A stretch of DNA of 64,000 nucleotides, from assembly GCA_025716815.1 (NCBI GenBank), contig JAIXMN010000033.1:62001-126000 (forward strand). Reading direction: 5' to 3'. The notes below the pieces were generated by a model. That model saw nothing but the letters and a program-made list of their open reading frames with translations. It made no database searches and was not told where the DNA came from. The number at the start of each line of letters is the position of its first letter. Within the stretch, counting starts at the first letter, position 1. Positions 33,434-44,373 of the stretch are shown in pieces. Made by a program: the position numbers and the translations under genes. The stretch comes from Dichotomocladium elegans. Taxonomy: Eukaryota > Mucoromycota > Mucoromycetes > Mucorales > Lichtheimiaceae.

Positions 33434-33718
33434 AGTATGCTGGGGACATGGAATATTGGATCCCTCCCCATAGTTTTGCGCGACATGAAAAGGATCGCGC
33501 AGCTGACAAGGCGGTGTGGCTTGGCTGTGTTTCCCGTCCACGCCGAAAGCTCCCCGGGTCCCCCAAGGTTCCCCGACACCTACCAACAACCACCCCTTTT
33601 TTTTGTGTGTGTGTGTGCGTGTGTTTTAGGCTTCAGCGGTAATTTTTTTTCCCTGGAACACTTTTTTTTTTTTACACCTCTTTCTCTCTCTCCTTTGTTC
33701 CTTCCCTGATTCTCTCTT

Positions 33719-34330
33719 ATGCATATCGAACGTTGCTATTTCTGCTCGGGTCCTTGCTACCCTGGCCATGGCATGATGTTTGTCCGCAACGATGCAAAGG
33801 CAAGTGTGTGGATCCATCGTGAATGATCGGAAGGAAAAAAAAAAGAGTATGCTGACACTGGTCATACAGACTTTCAGATTTTGCCGATCAAAATGCCATC
33901 GCAACTTTAAAATGAAGCGCAATCCCCGTAAGGTGCGCTGGACCAAGGCATTCCGTAAGGCTGCTGGAAAAGAAATGGTCATTGTAAGTTCGGTCGGCCC
34001 ATGGGATGCGTTGCAGTGTTTAAATCTTTTTCTACACTTCCTCAGGATTCGACATTTGAGTTTGAGAAGCGCCGCAACGTGCCTGTCCGTTATGATCGTA
34101 ACCTCATGGCCACCACTGTCAAGGCCATGAAGCGTGTGCAGGAAATCAGAGCCAAGCGCGAGAAGGCGTTTTACCGCAATCGCATGTCCGGCAACCACGA
34201 GATCGAGAAGGCAGACGATATCCGTGTCGTCAAGCAGAATATCGAGCTCGCACCCCTCGAAGCCAGAAAACGTTACCAGGCCGCCAAGGTCGAGGAGCAA
34301 AAGACCGAGACGATGGAGATGGACGACTAG
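33719..34330 (+). CDS. RLP24: Ribosome biogenesis protein RLP24
   Basis: Rlp24 is the placeholder for ribosomal protein eL24 on pre-60S particles; in yeast the AAA-ATPase Drg1 releases it in the cytoplasm. Exons: 33719-33799, 33870-33983 and 34046-34330, giving 159 aa. The zinc-binding N-terminus has two Cys pairs, CYFC (6-9) and CRSKC, and the family sequence [35 protein letters not shown] follows, then a basic C-terminal helix ([15 protein letters not shown]). The first intron (33800-33869) begins with GC (AAG|GCAAGT) rather than GT; no GT donor restores the frame. The short acidic tail ends in MDD. Confidence 0.96.
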
Positions 34331-35098
34331 ACAAAGCACGTCTTTTACTTTCACTTTTTTCTTTATTTTTAAAAAACATCATCCACAACATCCTGCAATC
34401 TTTCTCCCTTTCTTTTTCGCTCAGTTATTCTAACCTGTTTGTATATACATATAATGAAGAGATGACGCCCCATCATTTTGTTTTTTTTGCCCCTACTTTG
34501 AAAAAGTAGATATATCTTCCCGTGTTCCTTTTCGGTGCTGGTGATAGTGCTGGTGGTGGTAAACTAATCTAAATTTTTTGACTGTTCCTGCGTATATTCT
34601 CCACCACCACCCCTATTTTTTCTTTATTCCTAATAACCTTAGATATCAATGGAGTTTTGTAACGTGGTCGACAGCATACATTCCGAGTTGATCCAGTTCT
34701 ATGGGGAAATTCGATCGTCGCGAACGCGAGGCAGGGCAAGAGGCGCAAGCACGTCGATTCCCTGGCAAGTGTTATTGTGATTGCGCAAGAGCATGTTTGG
34801 CCTGACGATCTTTCGAACAGGTCCTGGGTTGCTGTTTCGCTGGCACGGCTACTCGGTGATCATCCGACGGGGATCACCAGGGCGATCATTATGGGCGAAC
34901 TTGAGCTTTTGGCAAGCAGAGGTTTTCCAGGAGGTGGTGTTCCTCGGTTGTTCTTCCTCGCTAACAATGACCGGAGGGGGGGGGTAAAATGGAAATGTAG
35001 TGGGAGCGTGAATTTATAATGTATACCCAATGCTTTAGCGCAGGTAAAGCTCAAGTTTATTTCGGCTGCAATAGAAAAAGATAGACTGACGGAGGAGA
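34331..35098. other. Region between RLP24 and the OB-fold gene
   Basis: About 770 bp. An ATG at 34649 opens 42 codons ending in a possible donor (CAA|GTGTTA at about 34775), and an open stretch starts after GCGCAG at 35044. I could not join either in frame to the gene that starts at 35099. They may be alternative or additional 5' exons, or chance. Confidence 0.4.
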
Positions 35099-37861
35099 AT
35101 GCGCAACAATTCAGAATGCGGCACGATCGATGATGTGTATAATCATGGATGCTCCATTCCCCTCGAGGTTGTCATCAAAGAGTGCTGGGAAATTCCCGGA
35201 TCTGATATCTATATCCTTTGGGTTATCCAATGTCTATGGGCATTTATCTGCTAAGACCATATCATCCTTAACTATGTTCCCACACTTCTCGTTTCAGTGA
35301 CAGACAATGCTTCCTCGAGAGACCTCGATATGTACATGCACGCGAAGTTTAACCGATGGATATCGTCATCCTGTCCTTCCCTTCGCGATGGGCTTCCATT
35401 TACTAAAGCAAGTGGCCTGTTAGACGAAGCGCAGGAGTGACAAAACCACCACAAGGCACTGACTCGCATTTCACACGACTTAGGACCGCGTCATGCGTCT
35501 GATATGTGATGCGAAAATCAACACGCCCATTGCAGCACAGTACAGCAACAAGGATATTGAGAGGGTGAATCGGATCGCACGCGTGCCGCCCACAGAGCTC
35601 TTGATGTTCTGTCTTGAGCCACGCGACGCAGCGTTTGTTCGGGCTGAATTTCATGATACCTTGCGTACCGTCAGGCTACCAAATCTGGGCGGTCATCACG
35701 CGGTACAGCGAAAAAGGAACTACAAACTCTGGTTGAAGGTCGTCCATATTGAGAAAGAGCAACACATCACGCCGTCGAGCAATGATCGAGAAAACCGGAA
35801 GCTGAATAGGATTGACGTTATCCTGGTGGATACGACCAAAGACAATCTGCCGGCAGTCTTATCCCTTTACGATGAACAGATGCAGTTGATGACGATGCTT
35901 GCCCGAGTAAGAACAACAATAAAGATGGGGAGAGGACAAATAGGAATAATAAGACTTAACGAGAACCTTAGGGCGATTACATCGGGCTCTATCACCCTCA
36001 TTGCTCGGATGCACAAACTCACAGTCAAATGTCACGGTCAGACGTCGTCTTGGAATGCGCACAAGATACTGTATTATTCTACATGTCAGCCGAAAATGCA
36101 CGCCTAGCAGGTCTTGCGAAAACAACATCAACAGCGTTTTCCTTAAGCAGCTATACAGACAGCCAGAGCACGATGGGAAAGCCTGATAATACGAACAACA
36201 ACAGCAGGCGGCCATCTAGGCCAGAGATTATGTCCAGGGACGACGAGGGTTATATCGATTGTGCAATGTATCCTGACAGGATCTACCTCGGTGATCTGGC
36301 GCCTTGCATGCTCAACGTTACGCTCTTTGGATTTGTAAAATCTGTGGCAAGCAATGTAAGAGAGCGCAAAGAAAACCAGCAGTCGCTGCAAACCAAGTTA
36401 TGGATGGGACACGCGGGATAGCTAATGAAGAGAGATAAATATAATACTGCAGAATCCATATCTGGCAGAAGGAAAGAAGATGGATCGATATGCAATACGA
36501 ATTGCAGATGCAACAGGTACTGGTAATAAATGAATTGGGGAAACAGTAAAGTTGATCTCATGTTTTTTTATTCTCTCGCACAGATAAGATGGATGTGACG
36601 CTCTGGGCCGAAGCAGGTCGAAATGCAAGGAAACTCCAGCCTGGTCATTATGTCCTCTTGACAAACCTTGGAACATCGGAGAAGAGCAGAGGCGCCAAGG
36701 GGTCTGTCTGGTATATCAATGGAAGTTCCATGTATGGCACCGAGGTGTTCAACAGTAAGGAGATCTGATGTTCTTTTGGAGGGGGAAAAGTCCCTCCTCC
36801 TCCCTTCTCCCCCGAGTTAATCTTCTTTATCAGTTTCCACTACCCAGGCACTTCTGACCAGCAGTTGGATGCGTCAGATTGAGCCTATCAGCGCTCTCTC
36901 TGACCGTGGCCAATGCCAAATTGATGTGGTGATAGTCGGCTGGGAATTACACACTCCACAAGGAGTTGTGCTCTCAGACCAACATGATTGCTGGGCAAGC
37001 GGTTCGTATGGGTCCATAGCAGACGTTGTCATCGTTGATGCGCGTATGTCCTTCTGTTCCTTTTTTATGCCTTGTTATCTGAGCAGAATGAACGGCGAAC
37101 ATGTAATGGAGCTGATGCGTGGTTTTTTTTTTTGGTATGCAGACAATGTTTGCCATAGGGTGCTCCAAAAGGACGAGCAAGGAAAGTATGTGTGCGCATT
37201 CTGCGCTTGTTCTGTTCCAGCGAATCACGTTGTACAAATGTTTCGGGCTAAGCCAATCAAATCGGCGAACAAGAACTTGGCAAGCAATGAAATTGGATGG
37301 ATTGAATGGCGATTAGATGACGGGAGTGAGCAGACCATTACGGCATACGGGAGTGAAGAGGTAAAAGAAAGCGTGGCAATGCACCCTCCCCCCGGTGGGG
37401 GATGGTTTGGAGGAAAGCGATAGGCAGCACAGGGATCCGGTTTTTTTTTTCCTTGTCAGATAATATAAACCGCGTGCTCAGAACCAATAAGGCGAAATTG
37501 ACCTTGTTTTTTTTTACCCTCTCTGCGCGTTATGTACGTGCATTCCATAGGTCTTGATAAGTGACTCTGCTGAGCACTTTAAGCTCATGTTACACGAAGA
37601 ACAGATTGTGTGTCTTGACAGTGTGCTGGGCAAGCCATTCCTGTGCTCCGTATCAACCACTGTAATTGAATTGAGAAATATATAGTTGGTGCAACAGTTA
37701 TCTTATTAATATTTTTACCCACGTAGGGCAAAGACATGTACCGCATTGATCAGGTCACACCGAGGAAGTTCACCAGTCAAGAGTGTATGGAGACTATGAA
37801 AGCAATTAAAGTCCAGGAGAAGCGCATTACGGCCACTACTACTACTGCCGCTCTCATCTAA
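35099..37861 (+). CDS. RPA1-like multi-OB-fold single-strand DNA-binding protein
   Basis: Ten exons: 35099-35231, 35298-35407, 35484-35906, 35972-36355, 36453-36516, 36584-36754, 36834-37043, 37143-37360, 37551-37661 and 37737 minus ten bases of uncertainty resolved at 37727-37861, giving about 652 aa. The size and layout resemble the large RPA subunit and its relatives RADX and MEIOB. Three parts look like OB folds: RIDVILVDTTKDNLPAVLSL with LARGDYIGLYHP; YAIRIADATDKMDVTLWAEA with LQPGHYVLLTNLG; and a C-terminal fold with a zinc-ribbon-like Cys cluster (NVCHRVLQKDEQGKYVCAFC), as in RPA1 domain C. It is too divergent to be called RPA1 itself. The intron at 35408-35483 starts with GC (AAA|GCAAGT). 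The exact start and the first donor (CAAT|GTCTAT) are the weakest points. Confidence 0.6.
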
Positions 37862-38292
37862 GGACGAATCCAATTGCATTGTATATATTGTACCTCTGTA
37901 CCTGTTTTTTTAAGGTAAACACGAGAACAAGGAGGAGAACTTTTTTTTTTGGCTGATATTGAATAACTTAGAATTCCCCCCCTCCCTCTCTTCCCATTCT
38001 TCTTGTAAATGATCACAACAGAACGTGACATGACACTTCTTTTGCTACATATTTTCTCCCGACCCCGCTTGGCCGCTTGTGTTACACATGCCCGCCCTGC
38101 TTTTCATCAATAGATGGCACAAATAACAGTATAAAAAAAACCGGCACACTTCCTCGCCGACGCTTCTTGTTCTTTACGTTTACGTACCAACGCCTCTCAC
38201 TTTCTCTTGACTCCCCTACTCCTTTGCTCAAAGGCATCCTTTCTCACTCCTCCCTTCCCATTCATTTGATCACATATATACACACGCGCGCA
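37862..38292. promoter_or_regulatory. Promoter region of the Kre9/Knh1-like gene
   Basis: A 430 bp gap with T/C-rich stretches and TATATACACACG (38274-38285) close to the start at 38293. No gene. Confidence 0.5.
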
Positions 38293-39467
38293 ATGAAATC
38301 CCTTCTTCTCTCTGCCGTTACCATCGCCGCCGCTGCCGCCAATGCTGCTGCGACCATCACCGTATGTACAGTTCTCCCCTCCTCATTCAGCTGTTGCAAA
38401 GTTGGATGGATAGCAATAAGCCGACAAACACCGCTTCCTTTTATTTTTTACTAGGTCATCAGCCCCTGGGGTAACTCTGTCTGGGTGAGTGTTCTTGCCT
38501 CTCATTGTTCGGATCGCTTTCGTCCTTCGTTTTCTCTATCTAGCATGTATATGCAAGCTAGCAGAAAACGAGAACGAAAAAAATAGGAGGAAGCTATTCC
38601 AGATGAAAAGGAGGAACGATAGATCAACCCATGTATGTAAATTGACGACTTATCCACCGTAGGTTGCTGGAGGACATGGTAATATCACCTGGACGACGGA
38701 TGCTGCCGATGCCAACTCGAACTGTGAGATTCAGCTCATGAACGGTAACGCCAGCAATTCCAAGTATGTTTGATTCCACTCGAGTACAATTTAAATTGGT
38801 ATCACCTCGGTTTCTGATCCATGCATTCGAATAGCATGGTGGCTTACGTGACCGCACCCGGCACACCCATCAAGTGCTCTGTCAATGCTTACGATGTACG
38901 TTTTTTTTTTTTTTCCCCGAGGCCCCGCTCCCTCCCTCTCTCCCCCAACCCCGTCCCCATGACCTGACAATTTTTGTTTCCATCACCACCACCGACCGAC
39001 CCGACCCGGGATGGACTGACCGACTGACATTTCCTTCAGATCTACCCATTGAACGACTTTGCTGCTGGCGACTACTGGATCCGTATCGGCCAGAGCGCCT
39101 CGAATACCTGGGCTTACTCGGGTGTCTTCAAATTTGAAGGCAAGGGCTCTGCAAACCCTCTCCAGCTTGCCTGTAAGTGCGCCCGTCATGTTTATATATG
39201 CCGCATAGGGCTCACGTCACGTTTTCGGCCTCCCTCCCCCATGTAGCCAACGGTGCTTCGGCCCCTGCTGCTGCTGCTGCTTCGGGCAATCCCTCGGGTA
39301 CTGCGAAGAGCGGCGCTGCTGCTGCTTCCGGAAAGGCCACTGCCACGTCTTCGGCTACGCATGCGGCTCAATCTGACAGCGCGGCTGGCCATCTTGATAT
39401 CCAGGGCAAGACCATGGCTGCTGTGGCCGGCAGTGCTGTCATTGCTGCCCTGTCTCTGGTTCTCTAA
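38293..39467 (+). CDS. Kre9/Knh1-like GPI-anchored cell-surface protein
   Basis: Six exons: 38293-38361, 38455-38484, 38663-38763, 38835-38895, 39040-39172 and 39247-39467, giving 204 aa. An N-terminal signal peptide (MKSLLLSAVTIAAAAANAAA) is followed by one Kre9/Knh1-type Ig-like domain. In it, VISPWGNSVWVAGGHGNITW, a Cys pair (NCEIQL and IKCSVNAY) and DFAAGDYWIRIGQS match the fungal 'Ser-Thr-rich GPI-anchored' family. An Ala/Ser/Gly-rich stalk and a C-terminal hydrophobic tail (AVAGSAVIAALSLVL) fit a GPI-attachment signal. It probably sits in the plasma membrane or wall; the biochemical role in this family is not settled. Exon 2 is only 30 nt. Confidence 0.88.
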
Positions 39468-41081
39468 ACACACAAAGACGACAGAGAAAAAAAGAGAGAG
39501 AGAGGAAGAACGAGAAATCATTGCCCTAACATATCATTTCACCCCCTTCCCCGCCTGCCCGTTTAATATTTATTGTCTACCTCATTCTTTCTTTCTTTTC
39601 TTTTCTTTTTACAGTATAAAGAAGCACAGATGTTTGTTTGTTTGTTTTTTCTATTTATTTCTCTTTCGCTTTCTTATTTTCGAGCGATGATGGTCCATCC
39701 GTCCCTGTGCGTGTATACACCTCATCGATATAATAATGCGATCGTTTGCAGAGCATGTACTGGCAGCTGCGTTAGGATGCAACCATCGAAATAAACAAAA
39801 AAGTCGGTCGACCCAAGTACAGTAGAGAGGGACCGCGCAAAATAACAGTGCATACACACACACGTGTGCGGTTTTGTGTGTGAGGCAGTCCGATGCACAT
39901 ACACAACAAAAACGTGATGTAGAAGGAGCAGCTTTGCTTCTGCTGCATGATGACTTGCGATCTCCACAAGGGCACGTGGCGTGGCGGTTACATGGGCCTT
40001 TTCCGTGATGGGTACAATATTATGTAGATGGCATTGAGCTGAGTCTTCTTTTTTTAAATACACTCGGCCCTTTTTTTTTTATCCGGAGAGCCATGGGCCT
40101 GTGGATCGAATGTCCGAGTTATAGTCATCTCCCGAGTGAGAAGGAGATGGAGAAGATCGACCTCATCAATACTACATGAAGAGGGGGGGGAGTGTTCATA
40201 AAGCAGAAGGTGAAACCCAACAGCTGCAAGGAGAGAGGGAGCTATAAGTGCGCGCTGGATGCAGCATCAGGAGACTGTGCTCAACTCAAGGCGCCGCCTG
40301 GTCCTATTGGTTGATGTTTGTGTTGATGCATTTCTGCACCCCTTGAATAGTTTTATACGTTTCAATTTATCATGTTGTTCACCTCTTCCTCTTCCCCTCC
40401 CTCCCCCATCGCTATCGTCGTGTCGTCGTCGCCACTGCCGCCTCACTGCAATCTACCGCATCCTCCTCCTGTTCTCCCCCCCCCCAAACCAGCGCTTGCA
40501 TTTTCCTCTTTCCTTCTTTATCCATCTTCTCGCCTTGCGAGTATATATGGACATCGCTGCACAGATACAATAAGCTAATCAACAGGCATTGCAACACGAT
40601 TGAAGACTCTATCGCACCACTCGCAGCCCTCAACGCGCCCGCCCACCCGTGCCTGAACGACAGGATCTGCATCAGCAACCCAATTAGCGGCATATCACTG
40701 CATGTCTATTTTCCCTTTGTTTCCGGCCACCTTATACTCCACGCCTTGGCCCCCTTCTCTCTTTTTTTCCCCTCTTTTTCAGCCATTGAGTGAGTTCTGC
40801 ATCTTCCTTCTGTAACGATAAGAACACGGTGAACAGCAGCAACAGCAGCACAAAAAAGTGGATCACCTAACTGTTGCCGTTTATCCTTTGCGACTCTTCC
40901 ACAGCCCCCCCTACTCTGTTTTGGATCGATCCATCTAACGCGTAGAACGTGACAACTCCACTCTACCGCCACCAGGACGACCTTTTCTAATTACAATCGC
41001 CAAGTTCCCTGACACACACATACACTTTTTCTTACTTTCCCCCTTCCTTCTCTCCTCCTCCACACGTCTTTCTTTCTTTCG

Positions 41082-41112
<31 letters not shown>

Positions 41113-41146
41113 CGGCTCTACCCAACTCACCTATCAATCCATCGAC
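39468..41146. other. Intergenic region before the KA1 kinase gene
   Basis: About 1.68 kb. It includes T-rich 3' sequence, a GT/AC patch (39854-39885), and a long pyrimidine tract (41069-41114, mostly CT repeats) just before the kinase start. No coding frame here resembles a protein. Confidence 0.5.
41081..41113 (+). repeat. CT-rich tract upstream of the KA1 kinase start
   Basis: Nearly pure CT/T repeat ending about 33 bp before the ATG at 41147. Similar tracts precede AP-4 epsilon, the HAL5-type kinase and VAP. Such tracts are commonly core-promoter elements in fungi. Confidence 0.7.
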
Positions 41147-42097
41147 ATGTCCCTCAAGCGCGTGACGAAATCATTGCGGCGTAGTTTGGGAAGAGACAAA
41201 CATGGATGCAAGAATCGAGATCCACCCACTGCAACAGAAACACCAGCAGGTCTGAACCAGACACGCAGACCGTCATCGTCGAACAATTTAGCTGCGGGTG
41301 CGATACGGGATGGGAACCAGGATACATTATTGCCAGGCATCGGGCCCTATCGCTTTATCAGGATCCTCGGCAGCGGCAAGTTTAGTCGAGTCATGCTCGC
41401 CCAACATGGCGAGACGGGCGAGAAGGTTGCCATCAAGGTAATAAAAAAAAACGCCGAAGGGCGCCCGCCCCATTAAATAAGATCGTTCTGTGCGTGGGGC
41501 GGTTTGCCCGTTCGGGGGAAACAGAGTGAAAAAAAAAAACATCCTCATCCAGGGCTGAGAGAGAAGGGAGAGGAAGAGGAGTTTGTGGAAGGATAGGGAT
41601 TGAATTATGGAAACGGATCCATCTTTTGAACAGATCGATCCAGTGTAAAAAAAAAAAAAAAAGTCCTGACGCATATGCAACGTTTACCTATTTAGATCAT
41701 TGACAAGCAGGCGCACGATTACCGAGTCATGTCTCGCCTTGTGCGCGAGATCCATTTGATGGAGATGTTGGATCACGAAAATATTGTCAAACTCTACGAA
41801 ACGTACGAAACGTGCGATTCCTTGTTTTTAGTGGTGGAGTATGTCCCAGGAATGAATCTCGACGAGTACCTGCATCGAAAGGGCGGGTCGCTTACCGAAG
41901 ACGAGGCCAGATCCGTGTTTCGGCAGATCGTATCAGCGGTCCAAATGTGCCACTACCACTGGGTTGTTCACAGGGATCTCAAGACGCCCAACGTGCTGAT
42001 CACGCCCGACGGCAGAGTAAAGCTAGCTGATTTTGGTCTCGGTAACCGGTACGGCTTACAACGGCTCAAGACAATCTGTGGCAAGTGAACTAGATTT

Positions 42098-42135
<38 letters not shown>

Positions 42136-44022
42136 TGGGTGGTTCTGGGTGCTCATGTGGCAATATTTTCTTTCTATATATATGTATATATATATATAAA
42201 GGATCCATGCTTTATTACAGCCCAGAAATCATCACCGGCCAAAAGTACGCGGGACCCGAGGTGGATTGCTGGTGCTTGGGGATATCCCTTTTCCGTATGA
42301 CAGCAGGGTTCGATCCGTTCTCTCATGCTCATAGTACGTTCTGCTGATATAAAGCTCGTGTGTGTGGATGGTTGGTGGAAGGTGGGAAGAATTACTTGAG
42401 TGTTCTGCTTCTTTAACCATGCTCCCACCCTTGTCCTCTCTGGGTTATTAGCTGTGGGCGAACTCAAAAAGGATGTATGCAGCTGTAATTTCCCCATGCC
42501 GGACACGCTGAGTCCCGAACTGAAAGCAACGATCCGCAAATGTCTCCAGACGGATCATCGAAAGAGATCCACCGTTCGCCAGGCGCTCAAGGACGATCCA
42601 TGGCTCACAAAGTCTGGCGAGCTTCCCTGCCCGTTCTCTAAGCTGCCCACGACGGCCTACGACAAGATTGTCTGCGATGAGGACGCCGATGGGACCATCT
42701 CCGCCGATCGTTCTGACCGGGAATCCCGCTCCCGCAGGCAGTTCATGCACGATCTCGATCGTGATCAGAATAGACAGAGCACAGTCAAGCACACCATCAT
42801 CTTTCACCCCATCAATCCGTCCACGTACTTCACAACAGGTGTGGTCCCCAATAACAATGGTGGCAGCAACATTAACAGGAGCAGCAGCGCCCATCGTTGC
42901 CTGAATCAACACCACTATCACTACCTGCATAAAACCGTGCAAGGCCTCCGCTCAGACCTTGTAGATGCCATCAATGCAGGCGTGAAGCAACTAGGGATCC
43001 GTGCTCATGAAAAATGGTCGTCGCCCGTCCAGACTCTTGCCTTGAGGCTCCTGCCATCCACGAGTGACATTGTGAATAATAAAAAACAACTCTACCATTT
43101 CAAACTCTCCGAGATGGTCCAGCGGCTAGCCAAGGATCAGGTGTACTGTTTCCAGCTTGAAAATGGACACCAGAACCGACAGCTCCCGCCTTCGCTCTCT
43201 TCCTCAAGCTCCACTTCCGTTTCATCCCTGTCGACCCAGAGGCAGCAGCAGCAGCAGCAGCAGCAAACTCAACCACACATCACCGCCACCACCAACAGCA
43301 GCAGCAACAGCAGCAGAAACGGAGAAACTCGGTTGCAGCAGGAGATGGCTGCGATCATGTCGCTGCTGACAATGGCGTGCCAGTTAGTGGGCATCAGCTA
43401 TATCCAGGAATCATCCACACGGCTCATGTGTGTCTTTACGCTTCGTGATGTTTCTTCGAAATCCGATACAGATAACGTTCCGCAGGAGCAGCAGGCGAAC
43501 GCGCCGCCGCCGAGCAGTCATCGTGGGCGCCGTCGCCGCACGAGCCACACAAGCACCCAGACGACGGTGACAGCTACTACGGCCAGTGGCGATTACGACG
43601 CTCCTGGCGCGAGTCACCTGCGCGATCCCTCGAGTCGGTCGCGTCGCGTATCATTGCCACCGCTCATCTCACTCCTCACGTCGTCCATGATGACCTCGTT
43701 TTTTGCCCGGACAAGGCTACGCCAACAGCAGCAACAGCCACAACAACAACAGAGTCCTGCAGCGACGCAACAACAACAACAGCCCCAGACGACCAGCGAG
43801 GGTGCATCTAGACAAAGTATGAAGAAGGACGGCATCGCCGTGTTCTCGATAGACATCGAATGTCGCGCACATGCCCACCACCATCACATCATTGCCCTTC
43901 GCTTCTCAAAACTGCAAGGTTCTGGAACGGTCTTTAAAATCGCTGTAGGGTGGGCCACGAACGTGATCGGATTATCCCGACGGAAGACAACAACCCCATC
44001 AACAGGCCACCTCGTACAGTAA
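41147..44022 (+). CDS. CAMK-group Ser/Thr kinase with C-terminal KA1-like domain (KIN/MARK type)
   Basis: Exons: 41147-41437, 41696-42080, 42202-42333 and 42452-44022, giving 792 aa. Kinase motifs: GSGKFSRV (75-82), VAIK with Lys97, HRDLKTPN (189-196), DFGLGN (209-214). SPEII replaces the usual APEII. The activation-loop start TICGSMLYYSPE matches Snf1/Kin1/MARK kinases. The long region after residue 270 is rich in Gln, Ser and Pro (CAG/CAA runs at 43241-43264 and 43722-43785). The last 50 residues (FSIDIECRAH, LQGSGTVFKIAV) resemble a KA1 membrane-binding domain. The intron at 42081-42201 starts with GC (TGTG|GCAAGT) and holds CT and TA microsatellites. Closest to Kin1/MARK in architecture; exact orthology open. 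Confidence 0.88.
42102..42129. repeat. (CT)n microsatellite in a kinase intron
   Basis: About 14 CT units inside intron 2 of the KA1 kinase gene; a short (TA)n stretch (42176-42197) lies just before the acceptor. Confidence 0.9.
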
Positions 44023-44373
44023 CAATAATCAAAAGAAATACATACATATATACATACATACATACACACATGCGTGCGCGCTCCCCCCCGTATCTCTTTT
44101 TTCCTTTCCCTGCCTCTTCTTGCTCTTTAACAAGACTGTAATATTTTTTTTTTTAAAAAAAAAACCGGTTCATTGGACGGTGTAAAGCCATCCGCACTCC
44201 CCCCCTCCCCCCTCTCCCAGTTCCCTGCCATAATCCATTTGTCCGTATGTACCTGGTCGTACGACAAAGCGCGTGGCAGGAACAGATCCCATTTTCAACA
44301 TTGGGGCGGAGGTAGATAAAGCCCATCAAGTAAAAAAAAAAAAAAGCATGTAATACCTGGCCCGTCTTTCTCT
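44023..44373. other. Convergent 3' gap, kinase / O-fucosyltransferase-like gene
   Basis: A 351 bp gap between convergent genes with T9/A9 tracts (44144-44164) and an A13 tract (44332-44345). These are likely 3' UTRs and terminators of both genes. Confidence 0.5.
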
